DNA of 63,416 nucleotides from Bacillus timonensis (lineage in GTDB: Bacteria; Bacillota; Bacilli; Bacillales; Bacillaceae_L), in contig NZ_HE610987.1 of NCBI RefSeq assembly GCF_000285535.1, positions 325,573 through 388,988 of the forward strand. Direction: 5' to 3'. Numbering within the stretch: position 1 is the stretch's first letter; every line of letters begins with the position of its first letter. This document shows, piece after piece, positions 54,127 to 62,618 of this stretch. Below the pieces are notes generated by a model. The model did not search any database and was not told the origin of the DNA. It saw nothing but the letters and a program-made list of their open reading frames with translations. A program made the translations under genes and the position numbers.

Positions 54127-55591
54127 GAATGTTCACTTCTTTCTCGATGATTGTTTTAATTGTATAAAGCTCTATTCCCTCGAATCCAGCCATCACAGAG
54201 ATTGTTTCTGCAACCTGTTCAACATTTAACTCAATACCCGACTTAAATAACATTTCAGCATAATCAAGGACCATTTTTTTTAATTTTTCATCAATTTGTT
54301 GTTCTTCTATTTTTACCAGATTAGCAGTCTTTAATAGATTAGTAGGTGAACCTAATTCTACAAGTTTAAGATATACATTTATATTCCGTCTAACTTCTAT
54401 ATCAACTGAATTAAGAATGCCTGTTAGAATTGGATGAGTTCTATTTAATATATAGGGGCTATTAGTATCATCTGTTGCAAGTTCCCAAGTATTTAAAGTA
54501 CCTTTAATTCTATTTCCTGTACGATTTGCCTTTGTACGATATAACATCATCTCTTGTGATATCTGCCTATAATATTTTGCTATTGCTTTTAAATCCTCTT
54601 TAACTTCATCAGGAATTGAAATCATGGACTTTTTTACATCAATTTTCCAATCAGCATCTCCATCATTTGTAAACTCAACTTTAATTCTTACTAATTCGGA
54701 TGGTACCTCCTTAGGAAACATACCATACCAGTCTCCAAAGCTTACCATTCTGTTTTCCCTGTAAATATAAAAGCCTTGTTGATCTCGCCATCCTTTTAAA
54801 CCACCAGCATACTTATAATCCACTTGATTAAAAGTAGATGGATGTGGCAGTACATAAGGGGTAACCCTAACAAACTTATTATTAACTCTTAAGATTTGCT
54901 CCTCCCCCTCTACTCTTCTTGGATTGTCTTCTAAGAAGGGATTCCAAGGGTATATAGTGTTACCATTTATAGTAATCAACAAGCCTTTTTCTAACATCAC
55001 ATGAAAGACCATTTCTAAATATTTATGAATTCGTTTTACTTTTGAAAAAAAGCTTTCTTTTTTCAATACTTTTTTAGTACCAGCCCCACAAAAACGATCT
55101 AGTCTATCAATAAAAACAATTGTTCCACTATCTCCTTCTACCTTACCAATCTTACTTTTTATTTCATATGGGAGTGATTTATAGAGCAACCATTCATTTT
55201 TATCACTAACAAAGTCCAAATCCCAACAGCGTTCGGAAATCGTTCCATTCCTCTTGGTTATGACACATAAGCGTTTTCCCAAAGAAAAGGATGCTGTTTT
55301 TAAGCCCATTCCAAACCTTCCAAGTTCATCCTTTTCCCTCTTATCCCTAGGGTCTTTTGAACCAATCGTCATAGCCTTTTGTAATTCTGCCTCAATCATT
55401 CCAATTCCATTATCTTCTATTCTGATAAAACTTTCTTCATTGTCATATTCAAATTCTATATTAATAAAATCCGCTTGTGCATCTATACTATTATCGACTA
55501 TATCTGAAATTGCTGTTTGTGCGTTATATCCAATACTTCTTAGAGCTTGGATAACGGGTGCAGCCGAAGGTTGTGTATTAATTGTGGTCAT
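54110..55591 (-). CDS. GHKL (MutL/MORC-like) ATPase
   Basis: A 493-residue Bergerat-fold ATPase: N-box AISDIVDNSIDA (27-38), DNGIGM (60-65) and the lid GRFGMGLKTAS (91-101). The region after it includes a second sheet domain (FVSDKNEWLLYKSLPYEIKSKIGKVEGDSGTIVFIDRL) like the S5-fold linker of MutL/Hsp90 relatives. AGGTGATAATGT precedes the ATG. Such proteins are the MutL-like partners of Z1 proteins in bacterial defence operons. It lies after a terminator that follows the methyltransferase gene, so the helicase-nuclease part may have its own lower expression. Confidence 0.9.
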   Translation of the reverse strand: MTTINTQPSAAPVIQALRSIGYNAQTAISDIVDNSIDAQADFINIEFEYDNEESFIRIEDNGIGMIEAELQKAMTIGSKDPRDKREKDELGRFGMGLKTASFSLGKRLCVITKRNGTISERCWDLDFVSDKNEWLLYKSLPYEIKSKIGKVEGDSGTIVFIDRLDRFCGAGTKKVLKKESFFSKVKRIHKYLEMVFHVMLEKGLLITINGNTIYPWNPFLEDNPRRVEGEEQILRVNNKFVRVTPYVLPHPSTFNQVDYKYAGGLKGWRDQQGFYIYRENRMVSFGDWYGMFPKEVPSELVRIKVEFTNDGDADWKIDVKKSMISIPDEVKEDLKAIAKYYRQISQEMMLYRTKANRTGNRIKGTLNTWELATDDTNSPYILNRTHPILTGILNSVDIEVRRNINVYLKLVELGSPTNLLKTANLVKIEEQQIDEKLKKMVLDYAEMLFKSGIELNVEQVAETISVMAGFEGIELYTIKTIIEKEVNIHESRC

Positions 55592-55639
55592 ACATTATCA
55601 CCTAATTTTTTACTTTTATATTATTGTATCAATATATAT
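55592..55639. other. Short leader of the ATPase-nuclease transcript
   Basis: AT-only leader between the terminator and the ATPase start. TATA-like hexamers exist but no clear -35, so whether it is a promoter is open. Confidence 0.3.
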
Positions 55640-55680
55640 AAAATAAAAAAAGAAGCAAACCATACCAAATGGCTCGCTTC
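55640..55680 (-). terminator. Intra-operon terminator after the methyltransferase
   Basis: On the minus strand GAAGCGAGCCAT and ATGGTTTGCTTC pair along 12 bases (two G-U) and are followed by seven Ts. It lies between the methyltransferase and the ATPase genes. Confidence 0.85.
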
Positions 55681-55687
55681 TTTTTTA

Positions 55688-57490
55688 CTAATTAAACTCA
55701 TTTTTGAGAAATTCCCTAGGCTTTTCTCCTAAATAATGCAGTATTTGCTCAGCCATTGCTCTAGCCATTAACGGTGGTACTGCATTGCCGATTTGTTGAT
55801 ACTGCTTATCTTTTGATCCTTTGAAAACGTAATTATCTTTAAAAGACTGTAATCTTGCTGCCTCTCTTATACTTAAAGCAACTGCTTTGGTAGGATGCTG
55901 CCACATAGACTTTCTAACATTAATAACTGTTGGAGACGGAAGATCGTAACCTAATCTCAGGTAAATAGTATTTTGTGTCCTAGAGGCATCTGCGTACGAA
56001 ATCTCCTGAAGTTCAGTAGATAAACTGTGGAAATTTTTACCTCCACTTTTCTTTATTGCCTCAAATCGTTGTTTACTCAAAGGTTCACTGTCTGTATTAA
56101 TATGATTATAGATAATATTTTCTTGCATTCCTGAACGATAATATTCTTGCATTCCAGTCATATTGTTGTCTCCAGTGTATGCTAATTTATTATCCTCAAC
56201 GCTTTTGGCTGCATTGATATTTTCCAGGTCGCTTATTGCATCTCTTACAGTAAAATCTCTTTCATTAAGTTTATGTGGAAATGAGACTTCTTCACAGTTT
56301 ATTATATTTGATTTTATTCCTAACATCATAAATCTTTGCCGTTTTTGAGGAACAAAAAAATGATTAGAACAAACTGTACCAGAAGTAATTTTGTATCCTA
56401 AGTATTTAAAAAACTCTTCTAAATAAACAACAATATTATATGATTTAACTTGAACTACGACTTTTATTTTTTTATCACCAATTACTATTGGATTCCCTGT
56501 TTTCATTATGTGTTCTTCTTCAATTTCTTTTAAGTATCTTAGCAATTGGTTTATTTCCATAAAGCTCCGAAGATTATGTAACAAACTTTCGTTGTTATTA
56601 TTACTACCACTAGCTATCTTTTTGAAAGTATTAATAGCTAATTGAACTATTTCTGTCATCTTTTCTTCAAATTGTAATTCTCCAAATTCGTATGCTAACA
56701 ATGAGTCAATAATTTGTTGTATTTCTACCAGTTCTTTCTTTTCTTTAGCAGAAATTGGGTTGTATGGTTTTTCCTTTTTTAATTTCCGAATCACACTTCT
56801 AATCCTTGAAAGTTCAATTGCGTTTGTAATAATAGGCTGAACTTTATTTTTCTGTACAATTTTGTTAATTAAATCTTTATTTTCAATGTTGTCTGTTTCC
56901 AGTAAAATTAATTCGTCATCATTCCAAAAAGGGGTTTCCCGACTATTTATCATTTTTAAATGCTTTTCAGAACTATAGGCATATATAGTACCATCCTCGT
57001 GTTCCGTTACAAAAAATTTATGAGTATTAGAATTCATCGTTTTAACGTTTTCCATTAAGAAAGCAACAGGTCTAACCTCATCTATAGCACGTGCAAATTC
57101 CTTTACGAGCTGATTATTACCTGAAATTAAATAGTTTTTTTGCCTATTTGCATTTGAAAAACCTTGGCACGGCGGTCCACCAATCACTACTGTTTCCAAA
57201 GGATTTAATTCTTTCTCCTTCATGAACTGCTTAAAATTAATGTTACTAATATCACTTATATTAGAATTGGGAGGTTTAATTATTACCTCTTTTTTACCTC
57301 CATGGTTATGTATATATGTTTCAATAGCATCTTTATTAATTTCAACTGCTCCAACTATTTCAAATTTCCCAGTCTGCTCAAAACCGTTACTTAAGCCTCC
57401 TGCACCTGCAAACAAATCTATAAGTTTAAATTTCTTTTCACTTGCCTTCAATTTTCTCGCTCCTAATATAAAACCTTCTTCTTGCAGCAT
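55688..57490 (-). CDS. DNA (cytosine-5-)-methyltransferase of the defence operon
   Basis: A 600-residue C5 methyltransferase: motif I LIDLFAGAGGLSNGF (about 23-37), motif IV GGPPCQGFS with catalytic Cys108, motif VI MENVK (about 146-150), motif VIII QKRQRF (about 382-387), and the C-terminal LRLGYDLPSPTVINV and QIGNAVPPLMARA of motifs IX-X. An insertion of about 190 residues lies between motifs VI and VIII. The ATG at 57490 has a weak ribosome binding site; TTG 57451 has AGGAG eight bases upstream and may be the real start. It would mark self DNA and protect it from the GHKL-Z1-nuclease-AIPR module downstream, from which a terminator separates it. Confidence 0.92.
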   Translation of the reverse strand: MLQEEGFILGARKLKASEKKFKLIDLFAGAGGLSNGFEQTGKFEIVGAVEINKDAIETYIHNHGGKKEVIIKPPNSNISDISNINFKQFMKEKELNPLETVVIGGPPCQGFSNANRQKNYLISGNNQLVKEFARAIDEVRPVAFLMENVKTMNSNTHKFFVTEHEDGTIYAYSSEKHLKMINSRETPFWNDDELILLETDNIENKDLINKIVQKNKVQPIITNAIELSRIRSVIRKLKKEKPYNPISAKEKKELVEIQQIIDSLLAYEFGELQFEEKMTEIVQLAINTFKKIASGSNNNNESLLHNLRSFMEINQLLRYLKEIEEEHIMKTGNPIVIGDKKIKVVVQVKSYNIVVYLEEFFKYLGYKITSGTVCSNHFFVPQKRQRFMMLGIKSNIINCEEVSFPHKLNERDFTVRDAISDLENINAAKSVEDNKLAYTGDNNMTGMQEYYRSGMQENIIYNHINTDSEPLSKQRFEAIKKSGGKNFHSLSTELQEISYADASRTQNTIYLRLGYDLPSPTVINVRKSMWQHPTKAVALSIREAARLQSFKDNYVFKGSKDKQYQQIGNAVPPLMARAMAEQILHYLGEKPREFLKNEFN

Positions 57491-57714
57491 ATAACAACCG
57501 GATAAATATTACAATATTTAAGCTGAGTTTTTATATTGGATTTTTACTTGATTAGTTAAATTTTCATTCTTAATTCAGAAAGCCCCCATTAGTTCTTTCT
57601 AATAATTAAGCTAATACAATAACCTTATTTATTTTACACTAATCAAGAATAATATTTCTAATATATTTTTAAAGTTAATTAACTGCATTAACAATTAATA
57701 CCTATTATTAAAAA
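57491..57714. other. Right edge of the defence island
   Basis: Promoter region of the methyltransferase. CTTGATTAG at 57547-57555 and its complement at 57639-57647 form a distant inverted repeat. AACTGCATTAACAAT at 57681-57695 resembles a sequence at the left island edge. Confidence 0.35.
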
Positions 57715-59103
57715 CTATTTCAACACCAATTTCGCGACTACTTCAACATGTGCCGTATGCGGAAACATATCAACTGGCTGCACATATTCCACTTTGTAAA
57801 GTTTCGACAATACTTGAATGTCCTTTGCAAGTGTGGAAGGATTGCAAGAAACATACACCATTTTTTTCGGTTTTACTTTTAATACGGTTTGCAAGAATTG
57901 ATCGTCACAGCCGGTACGTGGTGGGTCAACGACGATAACGTCTGGACGCCAGCCTTCATTTACCCATTTTGGTAGGAGTTGTTCGGCTTTGCCTACGGCA
58001 TAGGTGGCGTTTTGGAAACCGTGTTTTTTTGCATTTTTTCTTGCGTCTTCGATGGCTTCCGGGATGATTTCGATTCCTCGAATTTCTGCTGTACCATCCG
58101 CAAGCCATAGTCCGATTGTACCCACTCCACAATAAGCATCGACGATTTTTTCCTTGCCTGTTAATTGAGCTGCTTTCTTCACTTCATCATATAATTTGAC
58201 GGTCTGTTCAGGGTTTAATTGGAAGAATGCACGAGCTGATAGCTCAAACGATAGATCTCCGAGCGTTTCTTGAATGACCTCGCTACCATGTAGATGAATC
58301 GATTCGTCTCCAAAAATGAGTGAGGTTTTTTGACCATTGATGTTTTGGATGATCGATTTGACTTCTGGCAAACGTTTTGTGATTTCTTCTATTAATAAAC
58401 CTTTTCTTGGGATTTCCTTTTCAGCTGTAATGAGGACAAGCTGAACCTCTCCCGATTGAACGCCGACTCTCGTTACGATGGTACGGACGAGTCCTTTTCG
58501 ATTTCGTTCATTATAGATTGATATTTTTAAGTCCTGAAGAATCATTTTGACTGTTTGTGTGACCTTGCTTGTTGCGGGGTGCTGAATCATACAGTCCGCA
58601 ATATCAATGAGTTTGTGAGAGTTAAGGCCATAAAGACCTGCTATCACTTTTTGCTTATCAAGTCCGACCTGGAACTGACTTTTGTTTCGGTAGTTCCACG
58701 GGTTTTCCATTCCAATTGTTTCTTTTATATTGAGTTTTTCAATAGGTGTTTTACCGTAACGTTCAAAGGCTTGGACGACTATGTCCCGCTTCTCTTTTAA
58801 TTGTTGACGGTAATCCAAGTGTTGCAGCTGGCAGCCACCACATAATTCATAGATTGGACATGGTGGCTTGACCCGATGCTCCGACTTTTTGCGAATTTTT
58901 TTAATCCGACCTTCAGAGAATTTTGGTTGAACTTTAGTTGCTTCTACGACGACCTCTTCACCTGGTAATGCCCCAGGAACAAAGACGACCTGCCTTTTAA
59001 AATATCCAACACCTTCTCCGTTGATACCGAGTCGTTTTATTGTAAGGGGAAAGGTTTGTCCCACTTGTAACTTTGCTTGGTTTTCTTTTTGCTGTTTCAT
59101 CAT
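57715..59103 (-). CDS. 23S rRNA m5U methyltransferase family (RlmD/TrmA family, YfjO-type)
   Basis: An S-adenosylmethionine RNA methyltransferase with an N-terminal TRAM domain ([37 protein letters not shown]), a 4Fe-4S cluster motif (C-x5-C-x2-C in [10 protein letters not shown] plus a Cys in IADCMIQHP), the SAM site [14 protein letters not shown] and the catalytic Cys in [12 protein letters not shown]. Position beside an AlkA-type glycosylase and near pdaA matches the Bacillus subtilis yfjO-yfjP-pdaA neighbourhood, so it is probably the YfjO paralogue rather than the main RlmCD enzyme. The rRNA or tRNA target is therefore uncertain. Confidence 0.87.
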   Translation of the reverse strand: MMKQQKENQAKLQVGQTFPLTIKRLGINGEGVGYFKRQVVFVPGALPGEEVVVEATKVQPKFSEGRIKKIRKKSEHRVKPPCPIYELCGGCQLQHLDYRQQLKEKRDIVVQAFERYGKTPIEKLNIKETIGMENPWNYRNKSQFQVGLDKQKVIAGLYGLNSHKLIDIADCMIQHPATSKVTQTVKMILQDLKISIYNERNRKGLVRTIVTRVGVQSGEVQLVLITAEKEIPRKGLLIEEITKRLPEVKSIIQNINGQKTSLIFGDESIHLHGSEVIQETLGDLSFELSARAFFQLNPEQTVKLYDEVKKAAQLTGKEKIVDAYCGVGTIGLWLADGTAEIRGIEIIPEAIEDARKNAKKHGFQNATYAVGKAEQLLPKWVNEGWRPDVIVVDPPRTGCDDQFLQTVLKVKPKKMVYVSCNPSTLAKDIQVLSKLYKVEYVQPVDMFPHTAHVEVVAKLVLK

Positions 59104-59115
59104 ACACACAACTTT

Positions 59116-59982
59116 CTATTCAATGCTGCGCCATAGATATAAGGAGGCATAACTTAGGTATGGCTCCCATGGCTTGCTGTATTCTTCCATTTGTTCATAG
59201 GTTGGCTTTTTATCGAGATTGTATAACTTTTTGATGGCATTTTGGATTCCGATGTCTGCTATTGGAAATAGGTTTGGCCTGCCCAACGCGAATAACAGGA
59301 AATTTTGTGCGGTCCATTTACCGATTCCCCTTATTTTTACGAGAGTGTCTATTACCTCTTCATCAGTTTTCGATTGGAGGTCTGCTAGCGTAAGCTCTCC
59401 TGCTGCAATTAGCTTCGACGTATCAATCACATATTCAGCCTTCCTCCCACTGAATTGCAACTCTCTTAAGTCTGCAACAGATAGTTGGGCTATTTTTTCT
59501 GGCCGGGGATGGATCCATGTTCCCTCAATTTCCTGGCCAAACGTCGTGACAAACCTTGATGTCAATGTATAAGCGAATGTCATGTTAAGCTGCTGATGAA
59601 TGATACACTTCATCAAGCAATAATACGGATCGAAATCTAAGACCAGTGGTGTTCCGCGATGTTCTATGAAAATATCTTGAAGGTCTGTTAGTAAAAAATA
59701 GTCTTGGATGTCCTTTAATGGTACTTCCCATTGAAAAATATGAGAAACATATTGTAACGCCTGTTCCATCATTTCTCTTTGTGAACCAGTTATTACAAAA
59801 GTTGGCGAGTCGATTGTGCCCGTTGCTTTTACCGTAACAACCACAGGTTCATTTTTAACATAAAAAGGGACCTTCACCCAACGTTCATCTTTATTTAAAT
59901 TGATAAGTGGATTTATTGCTAGCCTATCTAGGACGCGATCAAAATTATATGGTGGCTGTACATGCACTGTTTTCTCCCACAT
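59116..59982 (-). CDS. DNA-3-methyladenine glycosylase II (AlkA/YfjP-type)
   Basis: A DNA repair glycosylase of about 288 residues that removes alkylated purines. The N-terminal beta domain is followed by the helix-hairpin-helix GPD core: VKIRGIGKWTAQNFLLFALGRPNLFPIADIGIQNAI, where the Asp of ADIG is the catalytic residue. LMKCIIHQQLNMTFAYTLTSRF is the usual second segment. The ATG at 59982 with GAGG nine bases upstream is preferred over the longer frame from 60066. It lies 12 bases upstream of the YfjO-type gene and is probably co-transcribed with it. Confidence 0.9.
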   Translation of the reverse strand: MWEKTVHVQPPYNFDRVLDRLAINPLINLNKDERWVKVPFYVKNEPVVVTVKATGTIDSPTFVITGSQREMMEQALQYVSHIFQWEVPLKDIQDYFLLTDLQDIFIEHRGTPLVLDFDPYYCLMKCIIHQQLNMTFAYTLTSRFVTTFGQEIEGTWIHPRPEKIAQLSVADLRELQFSGRKAEYVIDTSKLIAAGELTLADLQSKTDEEVIDTLVKIRGIGKWTAQNFLLFALGRPNLFPIADIGIQNAIKKLYNLDKKPTYEQMEEYSKPWEPYLSYASLYLWRSIE

Positions 59983-60197
59983 GGAAACCAACCTCAATTC
60001 ATAAGTGTTAGTACACATTATACCATTTGTGCAGACAAAAAATCCCCTTTCGCGTATTCCAATCACTCACGGTAAAGTTTGCCTAATCTAGGACCTCAGT
60101 TGTAGTAAAAATTACTTCTGTGGCTCATTTTTCAATGTACTTCCTTGGAGTAGAATGAAAGGCGTCGATTCGTTAACAAATTGGAGGTATGCTTAAG

Positions 60198-60710
60198 ATG
60201 AAAAAAATCGGACCTAAGGGTATGAAATGGTTAAAGATTATTCACGTTTTTTTAGTTGTTTTATTTTTTGGAGGAATTTTAAGTTCCCTTGCACTAAATC
60301 TTCACCTTGATTTTACTAAATTTGACGAGTCCTATCTGGGCTATAAAAATATCGTAATCATCAGTGATAATATTGTTCGGTGGGGTGCAATTGGCACTTT
60401 ATTAATAGGGCTCATCTATGGATTTTTTACAAACTGGGGCTTTTTCAAACATCGATGGGTGGGTGTAAAATTCGTTCTATATATCATTCAAACGATTGTT
60501 GGAATTTTTATCATAGACAAGCTCATGGTTACAAATATGGAATTACTTGAAACACAACGAGAATTAGCTTTAACTAACCCAGAATTTATTCAAAACCACA
60601 TCATTAGACAATATGCCGTCTATTTTCAGGTGGTAGTTACCATTTTCATTTTCATTATTTCATTCATAAAACCTTGGCGAAAGAAAAAGGTAACACAGAT
60701 AAAGAGCTAA
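60198..60710 (+). CDS. DUF2269-like integral membrane protein
   Basis: A protein of about 170 residues with four hydrophobic segments, starting WLKIIHVFLVVLFFGGILSSLALNL, then WGAIGTLLIGLIYGFFTNWGFF, FVLYIIQTIVGIFII and YFQVVVTIFIFIISFI, with a basic C-terminal tail. This is the general pattern of DUF2269-like membrane proteins. The ATG at 60198 has GGAGG ten bases upstream. No function is known. Confidence 0.75.
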   Translation: MKKIGPKGMKWLKIIHVFLVVLFFGGILSSLALNLHLDFTKFDESYLGYKNIVIISDNIVRWGAIGTLLIGLIYGFFTNWGFFKHRWVGVKFVLYIIQTIVGIFIIDKLMVTNMELLETQRELALTNPEFIQNHIIRQYAVYFQVVVTIFIFIISFIKPWRKKKVTQIKS

Positions 60711-60803
60711 ACCCGCAACTCCTTTTTAGGATATAATTTGAAGAATCAACCCTTTTTTTGTTACAGTAGGGTATAGTACAAATTAAACAAGGAGTTTTAT
60801 GCA

Positions 60804-61391
60804 ATGAAAAAGTTATTACTACTTACTAGTTTGATAGTTTTGTTGGCTGCCTGTGGGAATACTGATGAGAAGGCAAGTTCAACGCCAAAGGAATCTGTTA
60901 AGAGCACGGAAAATAATTCAGATTCTGGAAAAACCAGTGACAAAGTTGAGGTTTCGCAAAACACTAATGAGGAAAATACATCAGATTCAACTGTTGATTC
61001 CGAAGCTCCTGATACGAGCGTGGACGAGGCATCCGAAAATAGCGAACTGAAAAACCAATATTTAAATGACCTCAATACACTAGAGCAAGAAATTGAGAGT
61101 AAACCTGATGGCGAAACGCAAATTGAGATGGAAGAGATTGCAGCAGAAACGTATAAAGTCTGGGACGATGAACTAAATAAAATCTGGAAAGAACTAGAGA
61201 AACAACTTCCTAAAGAAAAAATGGATAAATTACGTGAAGATCAACGCCAATGGATTAAAGTTAAATATGAAAAAGCAAGTGAAGAAGCTTCCGAATACGA
61301 AGGTGGCTCAATGGAGTCATTAGTGGAAATACGCACCCAAGCACAGGTCACGAAAGAAAGATGCTATGAATTAGTGGATCTTTATATGTAA
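60804..61391 (+). CDS. LprI/DUF1311-domain lipoprotein
   Basis: A 195-residue lipoprotein. The signal peptide ends LLAAC (lipobox). About 60 residues of Ser/Thr/Glu-rich linker follow, then a DUF1311 domain (AETYKVWDDELNKIWKELEKQLPKEKMDKLREDQRQWIKVKYEKA ... GGSMESLVEIRTQAQVTKERCYELVDLY) as in the lysozyme inhibitor LprI. It is likely anchored outside the membrane; the activity in Bacillus is not established. A terminator follows it. Confidence 0.85.
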   Translation: MKKLLLLTSLIVLLAACGNTDEKASSTPKESVKSTENNSDSGKTSDKVEVSQNTNEENTSDSTVDSEAPDTSVDEASENSELKNQYLNDLNTLEQEIESKPDGETQIEMEEIAAETYKVWDDELNKIWKELEKQLPKEKMDKLREDQRQWIKVKYEKASEEASEYEGGSMESLVEIRTQAQVTKERCYELVDLYM

Positions 61392-61399
61392 AAGGGTAA

Positions 61400-61430
61400 G
61401 GACTTAGACACGTTTCTAAGTCCTTTTTTG
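61400..61430 (+). terminator. Terminator between the LprI-like gene and pdaA
   Basis: GGACTTAG and CTAAGTCC pair across eight bases and are followed by TTTTTTG. It may also serve the convergent pdaA gene. Confidence 0.88.
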
Positions 61431-62237
61431 TTAATCTAAATCAAATAACAGTTCTTCTTTAATGGTTTTTTCGGCCATTAGCTGGTCTAGACTTCGGAAG
61501 ATATAACCTTCTTCACGTAAATCATCGATTGCTTTTCCAAGCGCATCCGCATTATCTTTTGAAACCGTGTGAAGCAAAAGGATGGCACCCGGATGAATTT
61601 GTCTCATGATGTTGTTGTAGGCATACTCCCACCCACGTTGGTTATTAATATGCCAATCAACAAATGCCAACGACCAAAACACATTTTGATAGCCCAAATT
61701 GTTAGATAACGCTAATGTTCGTTCACTAAAAATCCCACGTGGTGGACGAAGATAGGTTACATCTTGCCCTGTTAGCTTTTTCGTTTCCTCTCGAACTGAA
61801 TCCAATTCTTTTCTAAGCCGCTCGTCACTTACTCTGGTTAGGTCCGGATGATACCATGAATGATTGCCAACGATATGCCCATCCTTTGCCATTCGTTTGA
61901 CAAGGTCGGCTTGGTCCTTTAAATAATGCCCAGTTACAAAGAATGTGGCGGGAACTTTTTTCTCTTTTAACACATCAAGCACTTTCTCGGTATACCCATT
62001 TTCATACCCATTGTCAAAAGTAAGATAGATGTATTTTTGCGATGTATCGCCAATATAAAATGCGCCATATTTTGCGAGTAATTTATCATACTCCTCACCA
62101 GCTGAGGCCGGTTCATGATTTTTGCTTTTTTTGAAGCCCCAATGGATTGGTGCGTTTGAATACGCTGCCGCCTGGTGTGCACCAGCAAATGAAAAGGTAA
62201 CTGTCAAAAGAAGAAGTAAGCCACAAAGCCTTTTCAA
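61431..62237 (-). CDS. pdaA: PdaA-type N-acetylmuramic acid deacetylase
   Basis: A secreted polysaccharide deacetylase that makes muramic delta-lactam in the spore cortex. The start is TTG 62237 with GGGAGG seven bases upstream; the signal peptide is MKRLCGLLLLLTVTFSFAGA. The catalytic motifs are YLTFDNGYENGYT (Asp-Asn form typical of PdaA), GNHSWYHPD (metal His), LRPPRGIFS and LLLHTVS. This DNG form and the total length distinguish it from the deacetylase at 3491-4402. Presence supports a spore-forming host. Confidence 0.92.
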   Translation of the reverse strand: MKRLCGLLLLLTVTFSFAGAHQAAAYSNAPIHWGFKKSKNHEPASAGEEYDKLLAKYGAFYIGDTSQKYIYLTFDNGYENGYTEKVLDVLKEKKVPATFFVTGHYLKDQADLVKRMAKDGHIVGNHSWYHPDLTRVSDERLRKELDSVREETKKLTGQDVTYLRPPRGIFSERTLALSNNLGYQNVFWSLAFVDWHINNQRGWEYAYNNIMRQIHPGAILLLHTVSKDNADALGKAIDDLREEGYIFRSLDQLMAEKTIKEELLFDLD

Positions 62238-62618
62238 AAGTAAAACCTCCCAAACTCCGTTAGTAGTAGAGTTAGTTTTTACCACATTTAGGGAGTTCAT
62301 GCAGGGAATGAATTACCAAAAAGATTTTGTTGGGAGGTGGAATAAATTCGGACGAGGTGGAGGAGAAGTATCCGGGGCTAATTTAGTCAGGCGGTGCATA
62401 CTGAGTGGTGCGGAATGTACCGCTAACAAGATGCGACCTACTACCTGCTAGCGGATTATTGCTGTGGGCACGTGACTCTTGCAGTACGTGTTATGGACAT
62501 TTCTTTCCTTAGGTGCTTTCAAGTTTATAGTATTATTAAATGTTTATAGCCATAACTGCATCATTTAAACCCGTTTTGTGTGTATACTGTCTTTGCTTAA
62601 TTCTAATAAAAGATAGCT
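62238..62618. other. Spacer with a GC-rich segment
   Basis: The part from about 62330 to 62480 is visibly richer in GC than its neighbours, with a weak inverted repeat (CCGCTA / TAGCGG on the minus strand). A 47-codon plus-strand frame (MNYQKDFVGRWNKFGRGGGE start) crosses it without recognisable features. I do not call a gene. Confidence 0.3.

Noticed and set aside
60797-61075. 92-codon minus-strand Ser-rich frame
   Set aside because: Antisense of the Ser/Thr/Glu-rich linker of the LprI-like lipoprotein.
62122-62451. 109-codon plus-strand frame
   Set aside because: It overlaps the pdaA gene on the other strand and only its short end lies in the spacer, without ribosome binding site or features.
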